Source: Thozetella sp. PMI_491
Lineage: Eukaryota > Ascomycota > Sordariomycetes > Chaetosphaeriales > Chaetosphaeriaceae
Reading direction: 5' to 3'
Assembly (NCBI GenBank): GCA_021432635.1
Contig: MU270048.1
Coordinates: 186,001 to 250,000 of the forward strand
Length of the DNA stretch: 64,000 bases
Part shown: positions 33,501-44,380 of the stretch, in pieces
Layout: each line of letters opens with the position of its first letter
Numbering within the stretch: position 1 is the first letter of the stretch
Notes under the pieces: model-generated
Told to the model about the DNA's origin: nothing
Database searches by the model: none
The model's input: only the letters and a program-made list of their open reading frames with translations
Translations under genes and position numbers: made by a program

Positions 33501-34434
33501 CACTAGTGACTCCGTGCTTCGCCTCGACGTAATACCACAGCCCAACTCGGATATCTAATAACGGTTAGCCAGCTGCTGAGAGATCCGGAACGCATGTACT
33601 TGCCCATATCTATCATTACTCTTACGTGGTAGGGAACATCGTACTCCCGAATATCGACAATGAAATCGCTCGCTTCGGATATAGAACCATTAAGTCGTTT
33701 CTCATCATCTCGTGATTGGTCATCAAAGAGGTCGTAGCCACCGTTCACGCTGCCTCTGGATTAGCCTCCTGATTTTTTTGATCCCCGTCGTCTTGGATAG
33801 GCTGTACTCACGCGGCGACCTCGGCATAGGTATCAATCGCATCCATGTTCTTCTTGTTGCTCTCCGCAATGGGCATGATGTCTCTCCTGGCGGCTAGCAG
33901 GTCTGTGACGTTGGCGAAGCGCAACTCCAGCAGCGTTCGCCGGTACCCCATCAAGTGGTTGGGCATCTGCAGATCTTCCTTCTCGATGCGCTTCACCGAC
34001 TTAACCACGCCGCCGCCGGCCACACGTTTGCACCATTCTTCGACCTCGCCTTCGTGACCCTTTCGGCAGGCGATGAGGAAGTAGGGCTCGTATTCCACCG
34101 TGGCTTTGAACGTCGTGCCGTCTTCCTCGATGAAGTAGCAGTCGAGCGCGGCTCTGCCGCCACCGCCAGGCACCCGGGCGTCTTCGATCGCGGTAGGTTG
34201 GACGTTGACGAGCCAGCCTTGGCGCTTCCGTCCGGCCTCGTACCGCGCGAAGCCCATGTTCTCGTCTATCCTGTTGGCAAGCGCTTGGCGCTCCCATCTC
34301 TCGTCGATCGAGGTGGCCTCTCCTCGGGCGCTAGTAGAGGCAGCGAAGGTTCGCGACTTAGCTGCGCCATGGTAGGCGGTCTTGCCTGCGCGGCGATAGC
34401 CCTTTTGCGGCCTTCGGAGACTGGTGTTAGGCAT
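27553..34434 (-). CDS. POL2: DNA polymerase epsilon catalytic subunit
   Basis: Leading-strand replicative polymerase. Exons 34434-33812, 33749-33604 and 33554-27553 give about 2256 residues, the normal fungal size. Exonuclease motif I YDIETTK has Asp293/Glu295, equivalent to yeast D290/E292. Polymerase motifs: DVASMYPNIM (motif A), KVILNSFYGYVMRKGSRW (motif B) and ELDTDGIW with Asp878/Asp880 (motif C). The inactive C-terminal B-family repeat is present. At the C-terminus are two Cys clusters (CDSC..CSYC and CSKC..CTC), CysA and CysB, that hold zinc and bind the accessory subunit. Intron 2 (33555-33603) starts GCAAGT, a GC-AG intron. The intron 1 acceptor is ambiguous: AG at 33750-33751 fits branch distance best, and a nearer AG would add two residues. 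Confidence 0.96.
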
Positions 34435-35236
34435 CGCGAGAATCCCGCGGCCACGGGCTGGCCGGGTATGGTCTGGTAGTGCTCGCGAGCGTCTTTTCGT
34501 GAGCGGGAGGCTCGAGGAACTAGACGAGCTAGCTAATGGACAGTGTAAGGGAAAAGGAAGAGGTGTGCTTCATGGGGAGGTAGACAGCTACGGTCCCTGG
34601 TGCTAGAAGACTACCTCGTGCTGGGCCTCGAGGATTGAGCGTGAAATGCAACTCCCGGAGGGGTTTGAGTGCGTCGTGTTTAGCGGGCGTTAAATCACTA
34701 AAACGCTACGACGCGCCCGACGCGACTTTCCACTTAAGCAAAGCGCGACGCGAACAGGGGACCCGCAATTGTGCATAGGTGGGGCCAAACTTTGCGAATT
34801 GGGGCATGGCCCAAGCTCGGAGCTACCGTACTTTTCCATCGCATCATGATCGCATGAGGCCGGCAGTCGAACCGTCGCTCGCTGGGATTGCAGATGATCG
34901 CCGAACAGGTAAGCTCTCCCTAATCTCCAGGCTCGGCCAGAGACTGGACGTACAATTTTGGGCCATACCCATCGCAGCCGCCAATGTCTAACCTGGGGTT
35001 TTAACAGCAACAAGTCGTGCGATGCCAGCTTGGTCACCAACGATATTGACGACAAGATCGGTCAATTGCAACTCTCTCTCCCTTTCTGAATACCATCTGT
35101 CAGGATCATCATCTAGGCTGCATTGGGCTTCAAAAAATACTGAGAGACAGAGGCTACTAGTCGAATATAGGCGCACCCTCCGGGCTCACAGGGCCGCTCT
35201 TTCTCCGGAACCCGGGAAAGCCGCAACCCGCAAAGG
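34435..35236. promoter_or_regulatory. POL2 / COX20 divergent promoter with MCB-like sites
   Basis: 802 bp between divergent start codons. ACGCGC at 34711-34716 and ACGCGA at 34720-34725 and 34748-34753 resemble the MluI cell-cycle box core (ACGCGT/N) bound by MBF, which in yeasts drives S-phase genes such as POL2. They lie about 280-320 bp upstream of the POL2 ATG. Regulation is inferred. Confidence 0.35.
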
Positions 35237-35758
35237 ATGAAGGATACATCGACCGGCTCAGCGCCCAGCAGCGCGCCGGAGGGCGATGGTCTCCCCGGCG
35301 TCCCCACCACAGAGGAAGAGCTCAAGAAGATTAGAGAGCGTATTGGCCAACAAAACAAGCCCCAGAAGCCTCCGACATTTAAAGACGGCATCGACAGCAT
35401 AAAACGGGACGATTTCATGGCAGTGCACAAGACACCATGCGCAAGAGAAGGCTTCCTGGCAGGGATCGGAGGAGGCGCCGCGGCGGGCGGGCTGCGGTAC
35501 ATACTCGGAGCGTCGATACCCCGGGCGGCCAACTGGGCGGTTGGATTCGGCGCCCTCTTCGCGATCATCCGCTACGAGGTGTGCCAGTCGCTCAGGAGAG
35601 CGGAGCACGCAAAGGTCAAGAGGGTGGTGACGATACAGAACGAGAAGCAGACGCAATTGCGGAGGCAGGAGGAGGCGAGGAGAGCGGAGGCGGCGGCGAA
35701 GAAGGCTGCCGAAGAGGAGGCTGCGAAAGCGAAGAAGAGCTGGTATAGACTGTGGTGA
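35237..35758 (+). CDS. COX20: Cytochrome c oxidase assembly protein Cox20
   Basis: 173 residues, single exon. It matches the Cox20/FAM36A family, mitochondrial inner-membrane chaperones that hold newly made Cox2 during maturation. The family core is clear: DDFMAVHKTPCAREGFLAG, then two transmembrane segments (GIGGGAAAGGLRYILGA and ANWAVGFGALFAIIRYE) joined by a short SIPRA turn. The N-terminal 50 residues are polar and Pro/Glu-rich. The C-terminal 50 are an Ala/Glu/Lys/Arg-rich predicted coiled coil ending WYRLW. It diverges from POL2. Confidence 0.88.
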   Translation: MKDTSTGSAPSSAPEGDGLPGVPTTEEELKKIRERIGQQNKPQKPPTFKDGIDSIKRDDFMAVHKTPCAREGFLAGIGGGAAAGGLRYILGASIPRAANWAVGFGALFAIIRYEVCQSLRRAEHAKVKRVVTIQNEKQTQLRRQEEARRAEAAAKKAAEEEAAKAKKSWYRLW

Positions 35759-36162
35759 GAACCAAGGGCAGCAGAGCCTCACGCGAGGCGCAACATTTTT
35801 CCACGCTGTCATGAATACCACGGCAAACGCTTGTTCGAAACATATAGTGGACAGTACCGCCATGCCACATCTGAGTGGACAGGACCAGCTTTTATTGCCA
35901 AACAAACAATACTACAAAACAAACCTATATAAACCAGACCAAGCAAACCAAGCAGACAAGTGATGAGAAAAAGCCAACAAGACCGCCTCCATGTTCGTCG
36001 GCAGGGCCAACGCCATGCGCCGACCGCGTATCCCATATCCTGACCATGAGCGCCGGTGTGTCCCCGTTGTCCGTCATCCATCCGGTAGCCTGAGCCAGAA
36101 AGACAGCACCAGAAAATACCAGAAGCCATCAAATCAAACGTCTGGGTATCTAATCCAAAAGC
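35759..36162. other. Convergent intergenic region
   Basis: 404 bp between COX20 and the 3' end of the next minus-strand gene. An A-rich stretch with repeated AAACAAAC-like words (35890-35960) is the only visible feature, likely 3' untranslated sequence. Confidence 0.5.
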
Positions 36163-37173
36163 TCATACCGTTCCGACGACCTCGGCCGCGCTCTCCATGA
36201 ACCTCACCCGCCTCCGCTCCGCCTTCGCCTTGAGGTCAACCTGGCTGGCGGCGGGGCTCCCTCGCCGGCGCCGCGACCGCCGCGCCCGAGCCTCGCGCTC
36301 CTCACGCTTCCGGTACTCGGCCATCTGCTGCATCCTCTTGACGTTCCGCGCATATGCGATCGCTGGGGTCGGCTTGAACCCGATGCCGTTGATCCCCGTG
36401 CCATCGTCTTCGCTGTCGTCTGGGTCGTATACGGTGATCTCATCTTCGTGCCAGGTCAGGGCGGCCCGCACGGGATCGGTGATGATGGGTTCTTCGGAGT
36501 CCAGGTCGGCGGCGGCAGGGTTCGTCTTGAGGGTAAGAGGCGGTGTGCCCGCCCGCTTCCGGCTGCGGGATTTGCCACCAGCAGCCTCGTCTTGGGGCGA
36601 CGATGCCTCCACAGTCGGACCGGCGCTGCTTTCCTCCGCTTCGGGAGCATCGGAGGCGATAGGATCGGGAGCGAAGCGCACCGAGGTAGTAGCGGGAAGT
36701 GCGGGAGCCATGGGAGCCGTGGGAGCTGTGGGAGCCGGAGGACCTGGCGGGTCCGCCGAGGCGACCGCTGCCTGCTCCGCACTGCTGACCTTCGGCTGCT
36801 CAAGCGACGAGCCAGCGCAGGCTGCGATGATGGGCTGCGGCGGCGAGGGCGGCGGCTGCGAGACATCGGTGCCGCCCATTGCGAAATCGGGAAATTTCAC
36901 ACGCTTCCGGGCGCCATCCCCGGCGCCGTCGCCGAGATGGTCCGCAGCAGAGGTCGGTTGTGGCGATGGTGATGTGCGGCCACCGACCCCGCCCCCACTT
37001 TCGATGGCAAGGCCGCGAAAGCGATGGGCGACCCGGGATCGCGGGCTCGCGCTGCCGTCCTCTAGGGGGGCATGGAGGTCAAAAGAGAAGCTTGCCGTGT
37101 CCAGTCCGGGATGGGCATCGTCGAGGAGCTGGCCGCGCTTCCGCTTCGGAGTCGAGTTCACCGAGTCGGCCAT
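36163..37173 (-). CDS. Conserved fungal hypothetical protein, basic C-terminus
   Basis: 336 residues from the ATG of MADSVNSTPKRKRG; the frame is open further upstream but lacks an ATG. The N-terminus carries a basic PKRKRG and a later KRVKFPDF, possible nuclear localisation signals. The middle is Pro/Ala/Ser-rich and low complexity. A compact block WHEDEITVYDPDD, then GTGINGIGFKPTPAIAYA (about 250-290), leads to a long basic helix (MQQMAEYRKREEREARARRS). I believe this block recurs in Pezizomycotina proteins of unknown function, but I know no assigned role. Probably nuclear, by inference. Confidence 0.7.
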   Translation of the reverse strand: MADSVNSTPKRKRGQLLDDAHPGLDTASFSFDLHAPLEDGSASPRSRVAHRFRGLAIESGGGVGGRTSPSPQPTSAADHLGDGAGDGARKRVKFPDFAMGGTDVSQPPPSPPQPIIAACAGSSLEQPKVSSAEQAAVASADPPGPPAPTAPTAPMAPALPATTSVRFAPDPIASDAPEAEESSAGPTVEASSPQDEAAGGKSRSRKRAGTPPLTLKTNPAAADLDSEEPIITDPVRAALTWHEDEITVYDPDDSEDDGTGINGIGFKPTPAIAYARNVKRMQQMAEYRKREEREARARRSRRRRGSPAASQVDLKAKAERRRVRFMESAAEVVGTV

Positions 37174-38013
37174 TGTTTCGACCTCTCGGGGGCGAATTGG
37201 TAGCGCGAGGATGCCCACACCGAGTCTAGTGCAGCATTGCGGGGTATGTGATCGGCTCGGAGGTTCGTTCAAGGGACTTGTACTTTTGGCTCGGGTAGGG
37301 GACTTTTGGCTCGGGTAAGGGGAAAGGGCTCGCGATAGCCGCCGTAAGAGCAGCGCGGGAGTCCAGCAACGGGGTTCTTGGGGTGAAGATTGCACAATGG
37401 AAGCCGGCGGCGCTCGTTGGCACCACGTAGAGAAGCAAGGTAGTTGTCCGGATAAGGAGGCAGGGCGGATGTCGAATCACCGGGGACAGGCACACGTTGG
37501 GATGAATCCTGTACGTCGGCGCCCGCAACGGCCCCGGGTGATTGGAGGCGGGGCGAGGTGTGCCCCGCAATTGCCCGGTGACACGCACAGGGCGAATTCG
37601 GCAAGAGACTAAGTTCGTGCGTGTCTAGGATCAAGCCTGTTGTTGGCTGCAGTGCCGCTCTACATCAAGGCCGTGTCAGACATTGTCTCACCGGCCGCCA
37701 GGCACCTTGTAAGCCTAAGCCGGCCGCCCTCGAGCGCCCATTCTCTCCGCCGGCCGGGTCATGAGCCTTGAAGTTCGGGCGAAACCAGCAGTCATGTGCA
37801 GCACACTGACACTATAAGCCTCGCTTGATCGGGCGGAGCAGTCACTGCGGCCAGAACCCCAGCAACCGGCATTCCACTTTCTCTGACCTGACCTTTGTCT
37901 ACATGCCTCACAGGCCGAGTCCTTTCCGTTTACTGCACTCTAGTGTTCCACCAGAACAAAAACACTCGACACACTCGCCCTGCGCCATCCCTGCCGGGAC
38001 ATGGTGCACGATT
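37174..38013. other. Intergenic, nothing recognised
   Basis: 840 bp between the hypothetical protein promoter and the 3' end of the sugar porter gene. A short near-repeat, GGCTCGGGTA(G/A)GGG, occurs near 37289-37322. No gene was seen. Confidence 0.5.
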
Positions 38014-39821
38014 CTAATTGGGCGCCTTGTCTTCCGCCAAGCCTTGTGCGTCCTCGACAAGCTCTACCGGCCCTTCTGCATCTTCCTTGGCCGCATCTCT
38101 CTTTTGCACGTCTTTTAGCGCCTCGTCGATGATGTGTGTCTTGGTGGTCTTGAACTTCCAGGCCGGGATGCGCCGGGCGAACAGCTCGTCGATTTCCTCG
38201 AGACTCCTCCCCTTCAGCTCCGGGATGAAGAAGAAAAAGAAGAGCAGGCAGGCAAAGTTGGATCCCGCCCAGATGTAGCCGTACTTTGCTCCCTATGGAT
38301 TGTCAATAGCGCACCTCGACTCGCCGTGCTAGTCGGGACTTACCCAGTTCAGATTAGACGGATTGATGAAGTACGGCGAACAGAAGCCGGTGAGCCAGGC
38401 GAGGAAGTAGCCCAAGCTAATGGCAGAGCCTACCGTCCAGGACCGCAGGCGGGTACTCACTAGCTCCGTCGCCACTGGGTAACTCGCGTCCCCGACGAAG
38501 GCATTGTAGGAGAAGAGATATAGCGCAAAGAAGGCGATGAGAGAGTTGCGGGACTCCAGAGTGCCGTCGGCGACCGTGGAGGCGATAGCCATAGCCAACA
38601 TGCAAAGGCCCTGGACTACCGCACCGACCATCAAGATTGTACGACGGCCAACCACGTAGCGCATCAGGAATATGCCAATGTTGACGCCGATGAAGCCCAG
38701 GCACGTGTTCATGATCGAGTACCGGAAGGCCTCGTCCGTGCTCAAGCCGGACACGATCATGAAGTACGTCGCATAGCTGATGGCGAACCAAGATCCCGAG
38801 CCGGTCTGCGACGCGATGATACCGTAGCAGAGAAGCGTTCGACGTAGTTCCGTGCCTGGTGTACCCCGGCGTTAGCAAGGAACTCTACTTTGTGAGCATG
38901 CCTAAAGAGCTCGGGAAAGGGGTTCCTCTCTATACCTCGATACATGTCGAGCGGTCCAGTCGATTTGGCCATTCGCTTCTCCTCCTCCAGTCCCTTCTCC
39001 ATCTCCACCCATTCGAGCTCGAACTCGTGCGGCTGCAGAGAGTCGCCTCGCAGAGCCTCCAGAGCCTTCCGCGCTTGCTCCCTCTTCCCCTTACTGAGCA
39101 GATATCGGGGCGACTCGGGCACAAATATGAGGCCGACGGCCAGTAGGGCGGGAACAACGAAGAGAATTCCAACCGGAATCTGGTAGGCCGCTTTGTCCAG
39201 TCGCTTCTGCGTGGCGTTCGTCACGGTCGCGCCGACTATGCTCCCAATGTTCACCCACTCAGAGAACAGGGCCACCATGACGGCTCTCAGGTGGGCCGGA
39301 GCGGCCTCAGCGGTATAGATGTTGGAGAAGGTGACGAGGAACCCGTTGCCGATACCCAGGACCAGGCGGCCCAGGTATACAACCCCCTTGCTCTCTGTGG
39401 CGATCTGGATGGCGCTGCCAAGCGCCGTCAAGAAGCAGGCGAGCCAGAGAGCCACCTTGCGGCCGAAGAAATGAGCGAAAGCGCCGGCGACGAGCGACGA
39501 CAGGAAGGCGCCCAAGGTCAGGAGGGAGCCGATCAGCTGCTGGAAGGTCCCCTGTTTTCAGCCGACAAGTCAGATCCAGGTCGTGTATGTGTATTCCCCC
39601 GTGCGGAGACTTGCCTCAATTGCATACCCACCAGGGCTCGCGGGGTCGGGATGACCAAACACTTTGAGGAAGCCCGGCATGGCCTGCAGACTCGCGATAG
39701 CTGCCGAGTCCAAGCCGTATTGCATGTTGGCAATAGCCACGATGGCGCAGATCATCAGGCATTTTCGATTCGCCCAGATGGACGTTTCGGCCAGATGGGC
39801 CGTTTCTGAGGTTGTTGACAT
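38014..39821 (-). CDS. MFS sugar porter
   Basis: Four exons: 39821-39615, 39551-38936, 38855-38344 and 38292-38014, giving 537 residues with about 12 membrane segments. Sugar-porter signatures are present: FGRKVALW in the 2-3 loop, PESPRYLLSKGKREQA after helix 6, and PELKGRSLEEIDELF at the C-terminus (the PETKGRSLEE motif). The Gln-rich substrate helix region reads GIIASQTGSGSWF. Intron 1 (39552-39614) starts with GCAAGT and is the third GC-AG intron of the window. Intron 2 uses GTATAG within an apparently open frame, which otherwise runs on to a premature stop. Probably plasma membrane, importing mono- or disaccharides; the exact substrate is not readable. Confidence 0.88.
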
Positions 39822-40534
39822 GACAGTGAGGACGAGTATACCCTTCTCTACAGTACAAGCTTCTGACCAAGATCTACGAGGAAAGCGTACAATACAAGGC
39901 GTGACGAGGTGAGGAACGAAGATTCGCTGTCAGGACGGTCTATTTATCTGCACTCCGGCGCCAGAGCTCCCTCTCCCCCACGCTCCCTTGCTGCTGTCCT
40001 GAAGATCTACCCCCTAAGCGGTAGGCAAGGTCACAGTTCCAGAGATCAAGGGGCCCATCCCTATACTGGTAGTGCCTACCTCGCTCTCCTCCTCGCCCGC
40101 CGCCCCCCTGCCCTTATTCCCCGCAAAGCCCGCACTCGGCAGTTGGATCCGTCCCACTATACGCCTTGGTGGCACACGGAGACAGGCCCATGTAAAACGC
40201 GGGGAAGCCTGCTTTGCGTCAAGCTAGCACTCTCCAACGCTAGCCAGCCCCATAGCTTGGGGACGTCTATCCCAAAATCTCCTAGACTGTGGCTCTGAGA
40301 TTACGCATGGCCACCTGAGAGTTGGAGAACCCTGCGAGCGCCGGGCTTAAACGTAGCACCCTAACTTCCAGACTCTCGGAAGAGATAGGCAACGGTGCGA
40401 CTGCTCGGGATCTCGGCCGCCGGCGATATTTGTAGTGCCGATCTGCTGACGCGAAGATGACCACAAGGCGATGCTGTGATACCAAGCTAGGCTGCACGCC
40501 GGGGATGCTTGGCCTCGATCCACCGACACGACGT
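39822..40534. other. Intergenic, nothing recognised
   Basis: 713 bp between the sugar porter start and the 3' end of the next minus-strand gene. No motif was seen. Confidence 0.5.
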
Positions 40535-41262
40535 TCATACTTGGCTTGCCTCGCCGGTCCCTTGATGTCCTTCCTCTCGAGACCCTTTGAATTCGACGGC
40601 CGCTTTGGCGATCAAGACGGTACGGAGGACCCTAGACGTCTCGGTTAATTCATTTCTATGCTCATTCCGACAGATAGGCCATACTCACGCTAGAGCTCCC
40701 ATAAAGCCGGCAATAGCAGCTTCTTTGGGTGTATAGTCATAGTTTTTCCAGTCCGAATGGTCGACGACCGCTTTACTCATAATACCGATGGCAGCGGCAT
40801 ACGCGGCGAACAGGATGCCTTCTATCAGCAAGCGGTAACCGGGATCTGGAGCCAGATAATTCACGTCGTGGCTCATCGCGAACCACACGATCGTTACAAC
40901 AGCCTAGGGGAATGAGGACCATGCTTCGAGTAAATGCCTCCAGGGATACTCACAATAGGGGCGCCAACCTCCAGGGGCAGCCATCCTGCTGGCGCCATCC
41001 CTACCGCTCTTCTTGAACTAGAGACGTAGACGGCTATAATAACGAAGAGTACCCCCAGGGCGCACAGCGCCGAGAGAACGCTGGCGGCGCAGGCCCAGAG
41101 AAACCAAACCTTTTTTCCCTTAGTGTCTAGCTGGGGGTCCTCAAGCTTGCGTAGGATATGCTGGACCGGAGACTCAGATTTCGTAGGCCCCGGCACTATT
41201 CGCCTGGCGCTTCGTTCAGCCCATCTGCTGTTCGGGTAATCGGGTCCAAACAATCCCGGCAT
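40535..41262 (-). CDS. Small multi-pass membrane protein, unrecognised
   Basis: Exons 41262-40954, 40903-40689 and 40631-40535 give 206 residues. Introns are GTGAGT..TAG in both cases. Hydrophobic segments: WFLWACAASVLSALCALGVL (about 53-80), AVVTIVWFAM (about 104), LLIEGILFAAYAAAIGIMS, and AAIAGFMGALAVLRTVLIA, so three to four membrane spans. The cytosolic N-terminus is basic. A DHSDWKNYDYTPKEAA loop separates the last two segments. No family was recognised. Splicing is supported by clean phases and branch sites. It sits between two transporters but shows no evident link to them. Confidence 0.6.
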
Positions 41263-41850
41263 TGTTCGCTGTCGTGGTTCTTTCGGTTAGAAAATGAGTT
41301 TCACGGCGGAATTGCTATCTAGCGAGAAAAGACGCGTAGATTAATGGCGGTTGCGATTACACTACCATTTTAACCAAACACGACGTTTCCTTGCGCCTAA
41401 CAGGCCAAAAGGATCTGACATACGCCAGCTTGGTCAGGCTTTTTTTTCTGATCATTGGGGCTCAATCTAGGGCCTCAGGGCGCCGATTTGCTCCTGCCAG
41501 CCACACGCGCCTCCTGTACGGGACTTATTGTTTGGTCTGACCGCGGCGCTGTAAGGCACCCAACGAGGCTTTGCCGATCGCATCGCCACATTTTTTGAAC
41601 CGGGCATCACGGTCCCGCCCGAAGATCGGTGTTCATTCTTCCCTGTTTCGTAGTGTCCTAAAGCCTAGCAGTAGAATTAAGTTGGGCGCACGCCTCCAGC
41701 CGGCCTTTTCTAATGCAGATACCTAGCTATGCCACATTCTCTGACGTTTTCGTGGCCAAATCAGCTTTAAAGACAGTCTATCCCTTCTTCCCACGGACCA
41801 ATCGTATTGCTGTCAGACCCCCCCCCCCCACATGGACTGAATTAGAAGGA
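41263..41850. other. Intergenic, AT-rich in part
   Basis: 588 bp between the small membrane protein start and the 3' end of the drug transporter. A C homopolymer (41820-41830) is the only notable feature. Confidence 0.5.
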
Positions 41851-43383
41851 TCAAGCGTAGGAAAACCTGCTCCAGCTCCTGATCTTGCTACCGTATATGA
41901 GAAAAAGGATTGGGGCGGGTATCATAGCCACACAGAGAAACGCCAGCAGCGAGGTTGCCCACTCAACACCTAGCTTATCGTACATCGGACCCGCAAACAT
42001 CGGAAAGGAGGCTGCGACAAGGCTCCTCACCACCACATGGATCGACATGGCCGAGTTGGAATGAACAGTGTAGACATCCACGATATACACGATGCCCGGG
42101 ACGAAAATAAGCATCAGGCCCAGGCCAATAAAGTAGCTCGCAATCACCTGTGATATCCAGTGGCGGGACATGGACCATCCGAACCATAATAGAGCTGGAG
42201 GGGTGATTAGAGAGCCTGCGATGACGGGCGGCAGCCTGTCCTCAGGCAAGGGAACCCCGTTGTTGTGAAGCAACCGCTTCTTGTACCAGGTGACCCCAAA
42301 TACAGAACACGCTCCGCATGCCGAAAGTATGCCCAGGCTCACGGGAATGAAAGGCAGGCTGGCGTGCTTCGCATCCCATCCGCGCAGCGTGTATGCGCGC
42401 GGGAACGACTGGAAGCTGAGGTACAGGATGCCGTAGGAGAGCGTTAAGTAGGTGGTGAAGATGACCAGGATTGGCTCGGTCAAGAACATGCGGATCGGCT
42501 TGGTGAGGTACTTGTTGACCATGATGTCGAATTGGATCACAGTCTCTTCGCTTTTAGCGTGAAGCGCCCAGTTGCCCGTTTCCGCCCGCAGCCTCCTGGC
42601 CTTGCGCTCGAGGATGATCCTCGAAGACGTCTCGCGGAGCGTAAATAGGCTAACGAACGCCAGGGCACCGCCGATGATTAGAGTCACCCACGCCGTCCAT
42701 CGCCACCCACGATCCTCTGTAAGATACACCCCTGCGATCGGCGCTACCGTGGCGCCGATGGTGATGGCGATGGCCTGGAAGGAGAGCGCGATGCCGCGGA
42801 TGACAGGCTCGTAGAGCTCGACACAAGTGCCCGACACGACTGAGAAGACGGCACTACCAAAGGCTCCCGAGATGAAGCGGCAGACCAGCACCGTCTGCAC
42901 GTTTTGCGCGGCGGCGATCGGGATCTGGAAGAGACTGAGGCCGGAGAGTCCAAGGGCGATGGGAAGAAGGTGGCCATACATCTCGGACAGCGGCGCGAAG
43001 ATCAGGGGCCCGACGAAGATGCCGGCGATCCACAGCGCAACCGTCAGGTTCATGACGGTGGCGCTGACGCCGAACTCCTCGGCAGTCACGCCTTCGGCCG
43101 GTGCGAGAATGCTCGATCCAAACGAGACCAGCGTCAGTATGAGAGTGATGACCCCAGTAAAGAGAAACTTGCGCCACGGCTTCCAGTTCCGCGGGCATTC
43201 TGGGTCGTCGGGCCCGTCATATTCAACGATGTTGTCCGGCAACGCTTCCGCCGTTGCCGCGCCTTTCTCTAGCTCCCGGCAGCTGCCGCAGGTCCACTCG
43301 GTAGGCTCCGGCGTGGCGTCGGCGAGGGTCTCCGGGTCACTATCCCGCGCTACGTCGCGGTTGTCCATCGTATTCGTAACCAT
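41851..43383 (-). CDS. MFS multidrug/polyamine transporter, DHA1 type
   Basis: 510 residues, single exon, about 12 membrane segments. The pre-membrane motif YDGPDDPECPRNWKPWRK and the following helix are typical of the DHA1 family (Flu1/Tpo1-like drug:H+ antiporters). Motif A-like PLSEMYGHLLP follows helix 2, and motif C-like SFQAIAITIGATVAPIAGVY lies in helix 5. The long cytosolic loop (ARRLRAETGNWALHAKSEE) is characteristic. Likely plasma-membrane export of toxic compounds, polyamines or metabolites. It lies 1 kb from the secreted amidohydrolase and is transcribed in the same direction. Confidence 0.9.
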   Translation of the reverse strand: MVTNTMDNRDVARDSDPETLADATPEPTEWTCGSCRELEKGAATAEALPDNIVEYDGPDDPECPRNWKPWRKFLFTGVITLILTLVSFGSSILAPAEGVTAEEFGVSATVMNLTVALWIAGIFVGPLIFAPLSEMYGHLLPIALGLSGLSLFQIPIAAAQNVQTVLVCRFISGAFGSAVFSVVSGTCVELYEPVIRGIALSFQAIAITIGATVAPIAGVYLTEDRGWRWTAWVTLIIGGALAFVSLFTLRETSSRIILERKARRLRAETGNWALHAKSEETVIQFDIMVNKYLTKPIRMFLTEPILVIFTTYLTLSYGILYLSFQSFPRAYTLRGWDAKHASLPFIPVSLGILSACGACSVFGVTWYKKRLLHNNGVPLPEDRLPPVIAGSLITPPALLWFGWSMSRHWISQVIASYFIGLGLMLIFVPGIVYIVDVYTVHSNSAMSIHVVVRSLVAASFPMFAGPMYDKLGVEWATSLLAFLCVAMIPAPILFLIYGSKIRSWSRFSYA

Positions 43384-44380
43384 GTCTCCTTCCAGTACAG
43401 CGGTGATGTCGAATGCTTATCCATGAGAGGAAGGTTTCGGGGAGAAGCCGGAGGTGCAGATTTCATGCGGCCCTTGAGTCGGTCTGGAGATAAACAAAAA
43501 ATTGCCGGTGTCGGGTCGGGGTCCACTATGGAGCGGGCCGAAAAATGGCTTTCTTAGCATATGGGGTCGTTATGGGGTTTGTTAGCTGCTCAACTCCCGG
43601 TGTCGGAATCGACCAGATGTAACCTTGCGGCTGGCTCTCTTGTCTACATCCAAGTTGAGCAGTCAAAGTATGGGAGGTTGTGAGTGTTTGCCGCCTTGAG
43701 CAACTGCTGGTTCGACTAGTGCCGTCTCGCCAACTAAAAACCTACAGGGTAGCTTTAGTTCTGGCTTGAGTTTCCTGGGCATTTGTTCAACAAGCGCTAA
43801 CACCGAAATAAGCAATGCTACATGCCAAGCCCCTATCATCTCTCATGCATTCCGTAAGTTCCCTGCCAATGGTGGGTATGCCGATTTCTGAAACCTCTAT
43901 TTGCCAGGCGCAACCCTCGCAAAGTTATCTTGCTAAAATATCATCGAGGGACCGTCTTTGTCACTTAGCCTAGAACTTCATGTACTTTGTTAATTGTTCT
44001 CGAGTCAATGTTTTTTTTCTCTTCTCCCTAGTTTACTCCCTAGTACTGTAGCCACTAGTAAAATTACCGCATACTATCTGAGGAGCAACAATGCCACGGG
44101 TATCGAACCAAGCTACCTAAGTCGCCCTACTATGAGAGCTGTCAAATTTGACGGTAGAAGTATGCTTTTTCATTAAGCTAGAAGTTTGCCTAATTGATAG
44201 AGTGGCTGATCACTAATAGAGGCGAGCATCGCCTCGATAATAATCTAGTGTTGCAAAGCAACTAGTCCTGAATCCAGAACGCCATCTGGTAGAAATAGAT
44301 CTTGTCATCAAGCTAGGAACTTCTGCTGGAAAGGTGTGTTACACCGTTAAGATCCACATTATAGCGAGCTGAGAAGGATG
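43384..44380. other. AT-rich intergenic region
   Basis: 997 bp, more AT-rich than the left half of the window. A frame at 43994-44176 shows no domain. No transposon ends were seen. Confidence 0.5.

Noticed and set aside
38757-38935. Read-through of sugar-porter exon 2 to a stop
   Set aside because: It breaks the transporter; a GTATAG..CTAAC..CAG intron restores the conserved frame.
44090-44135. tRNA-like sequence (GGTTCGATACC on the minus strand)
   Set aside because: Only a B-box-like match; no A box, acceptor stem or anticodon arm could be drawn.
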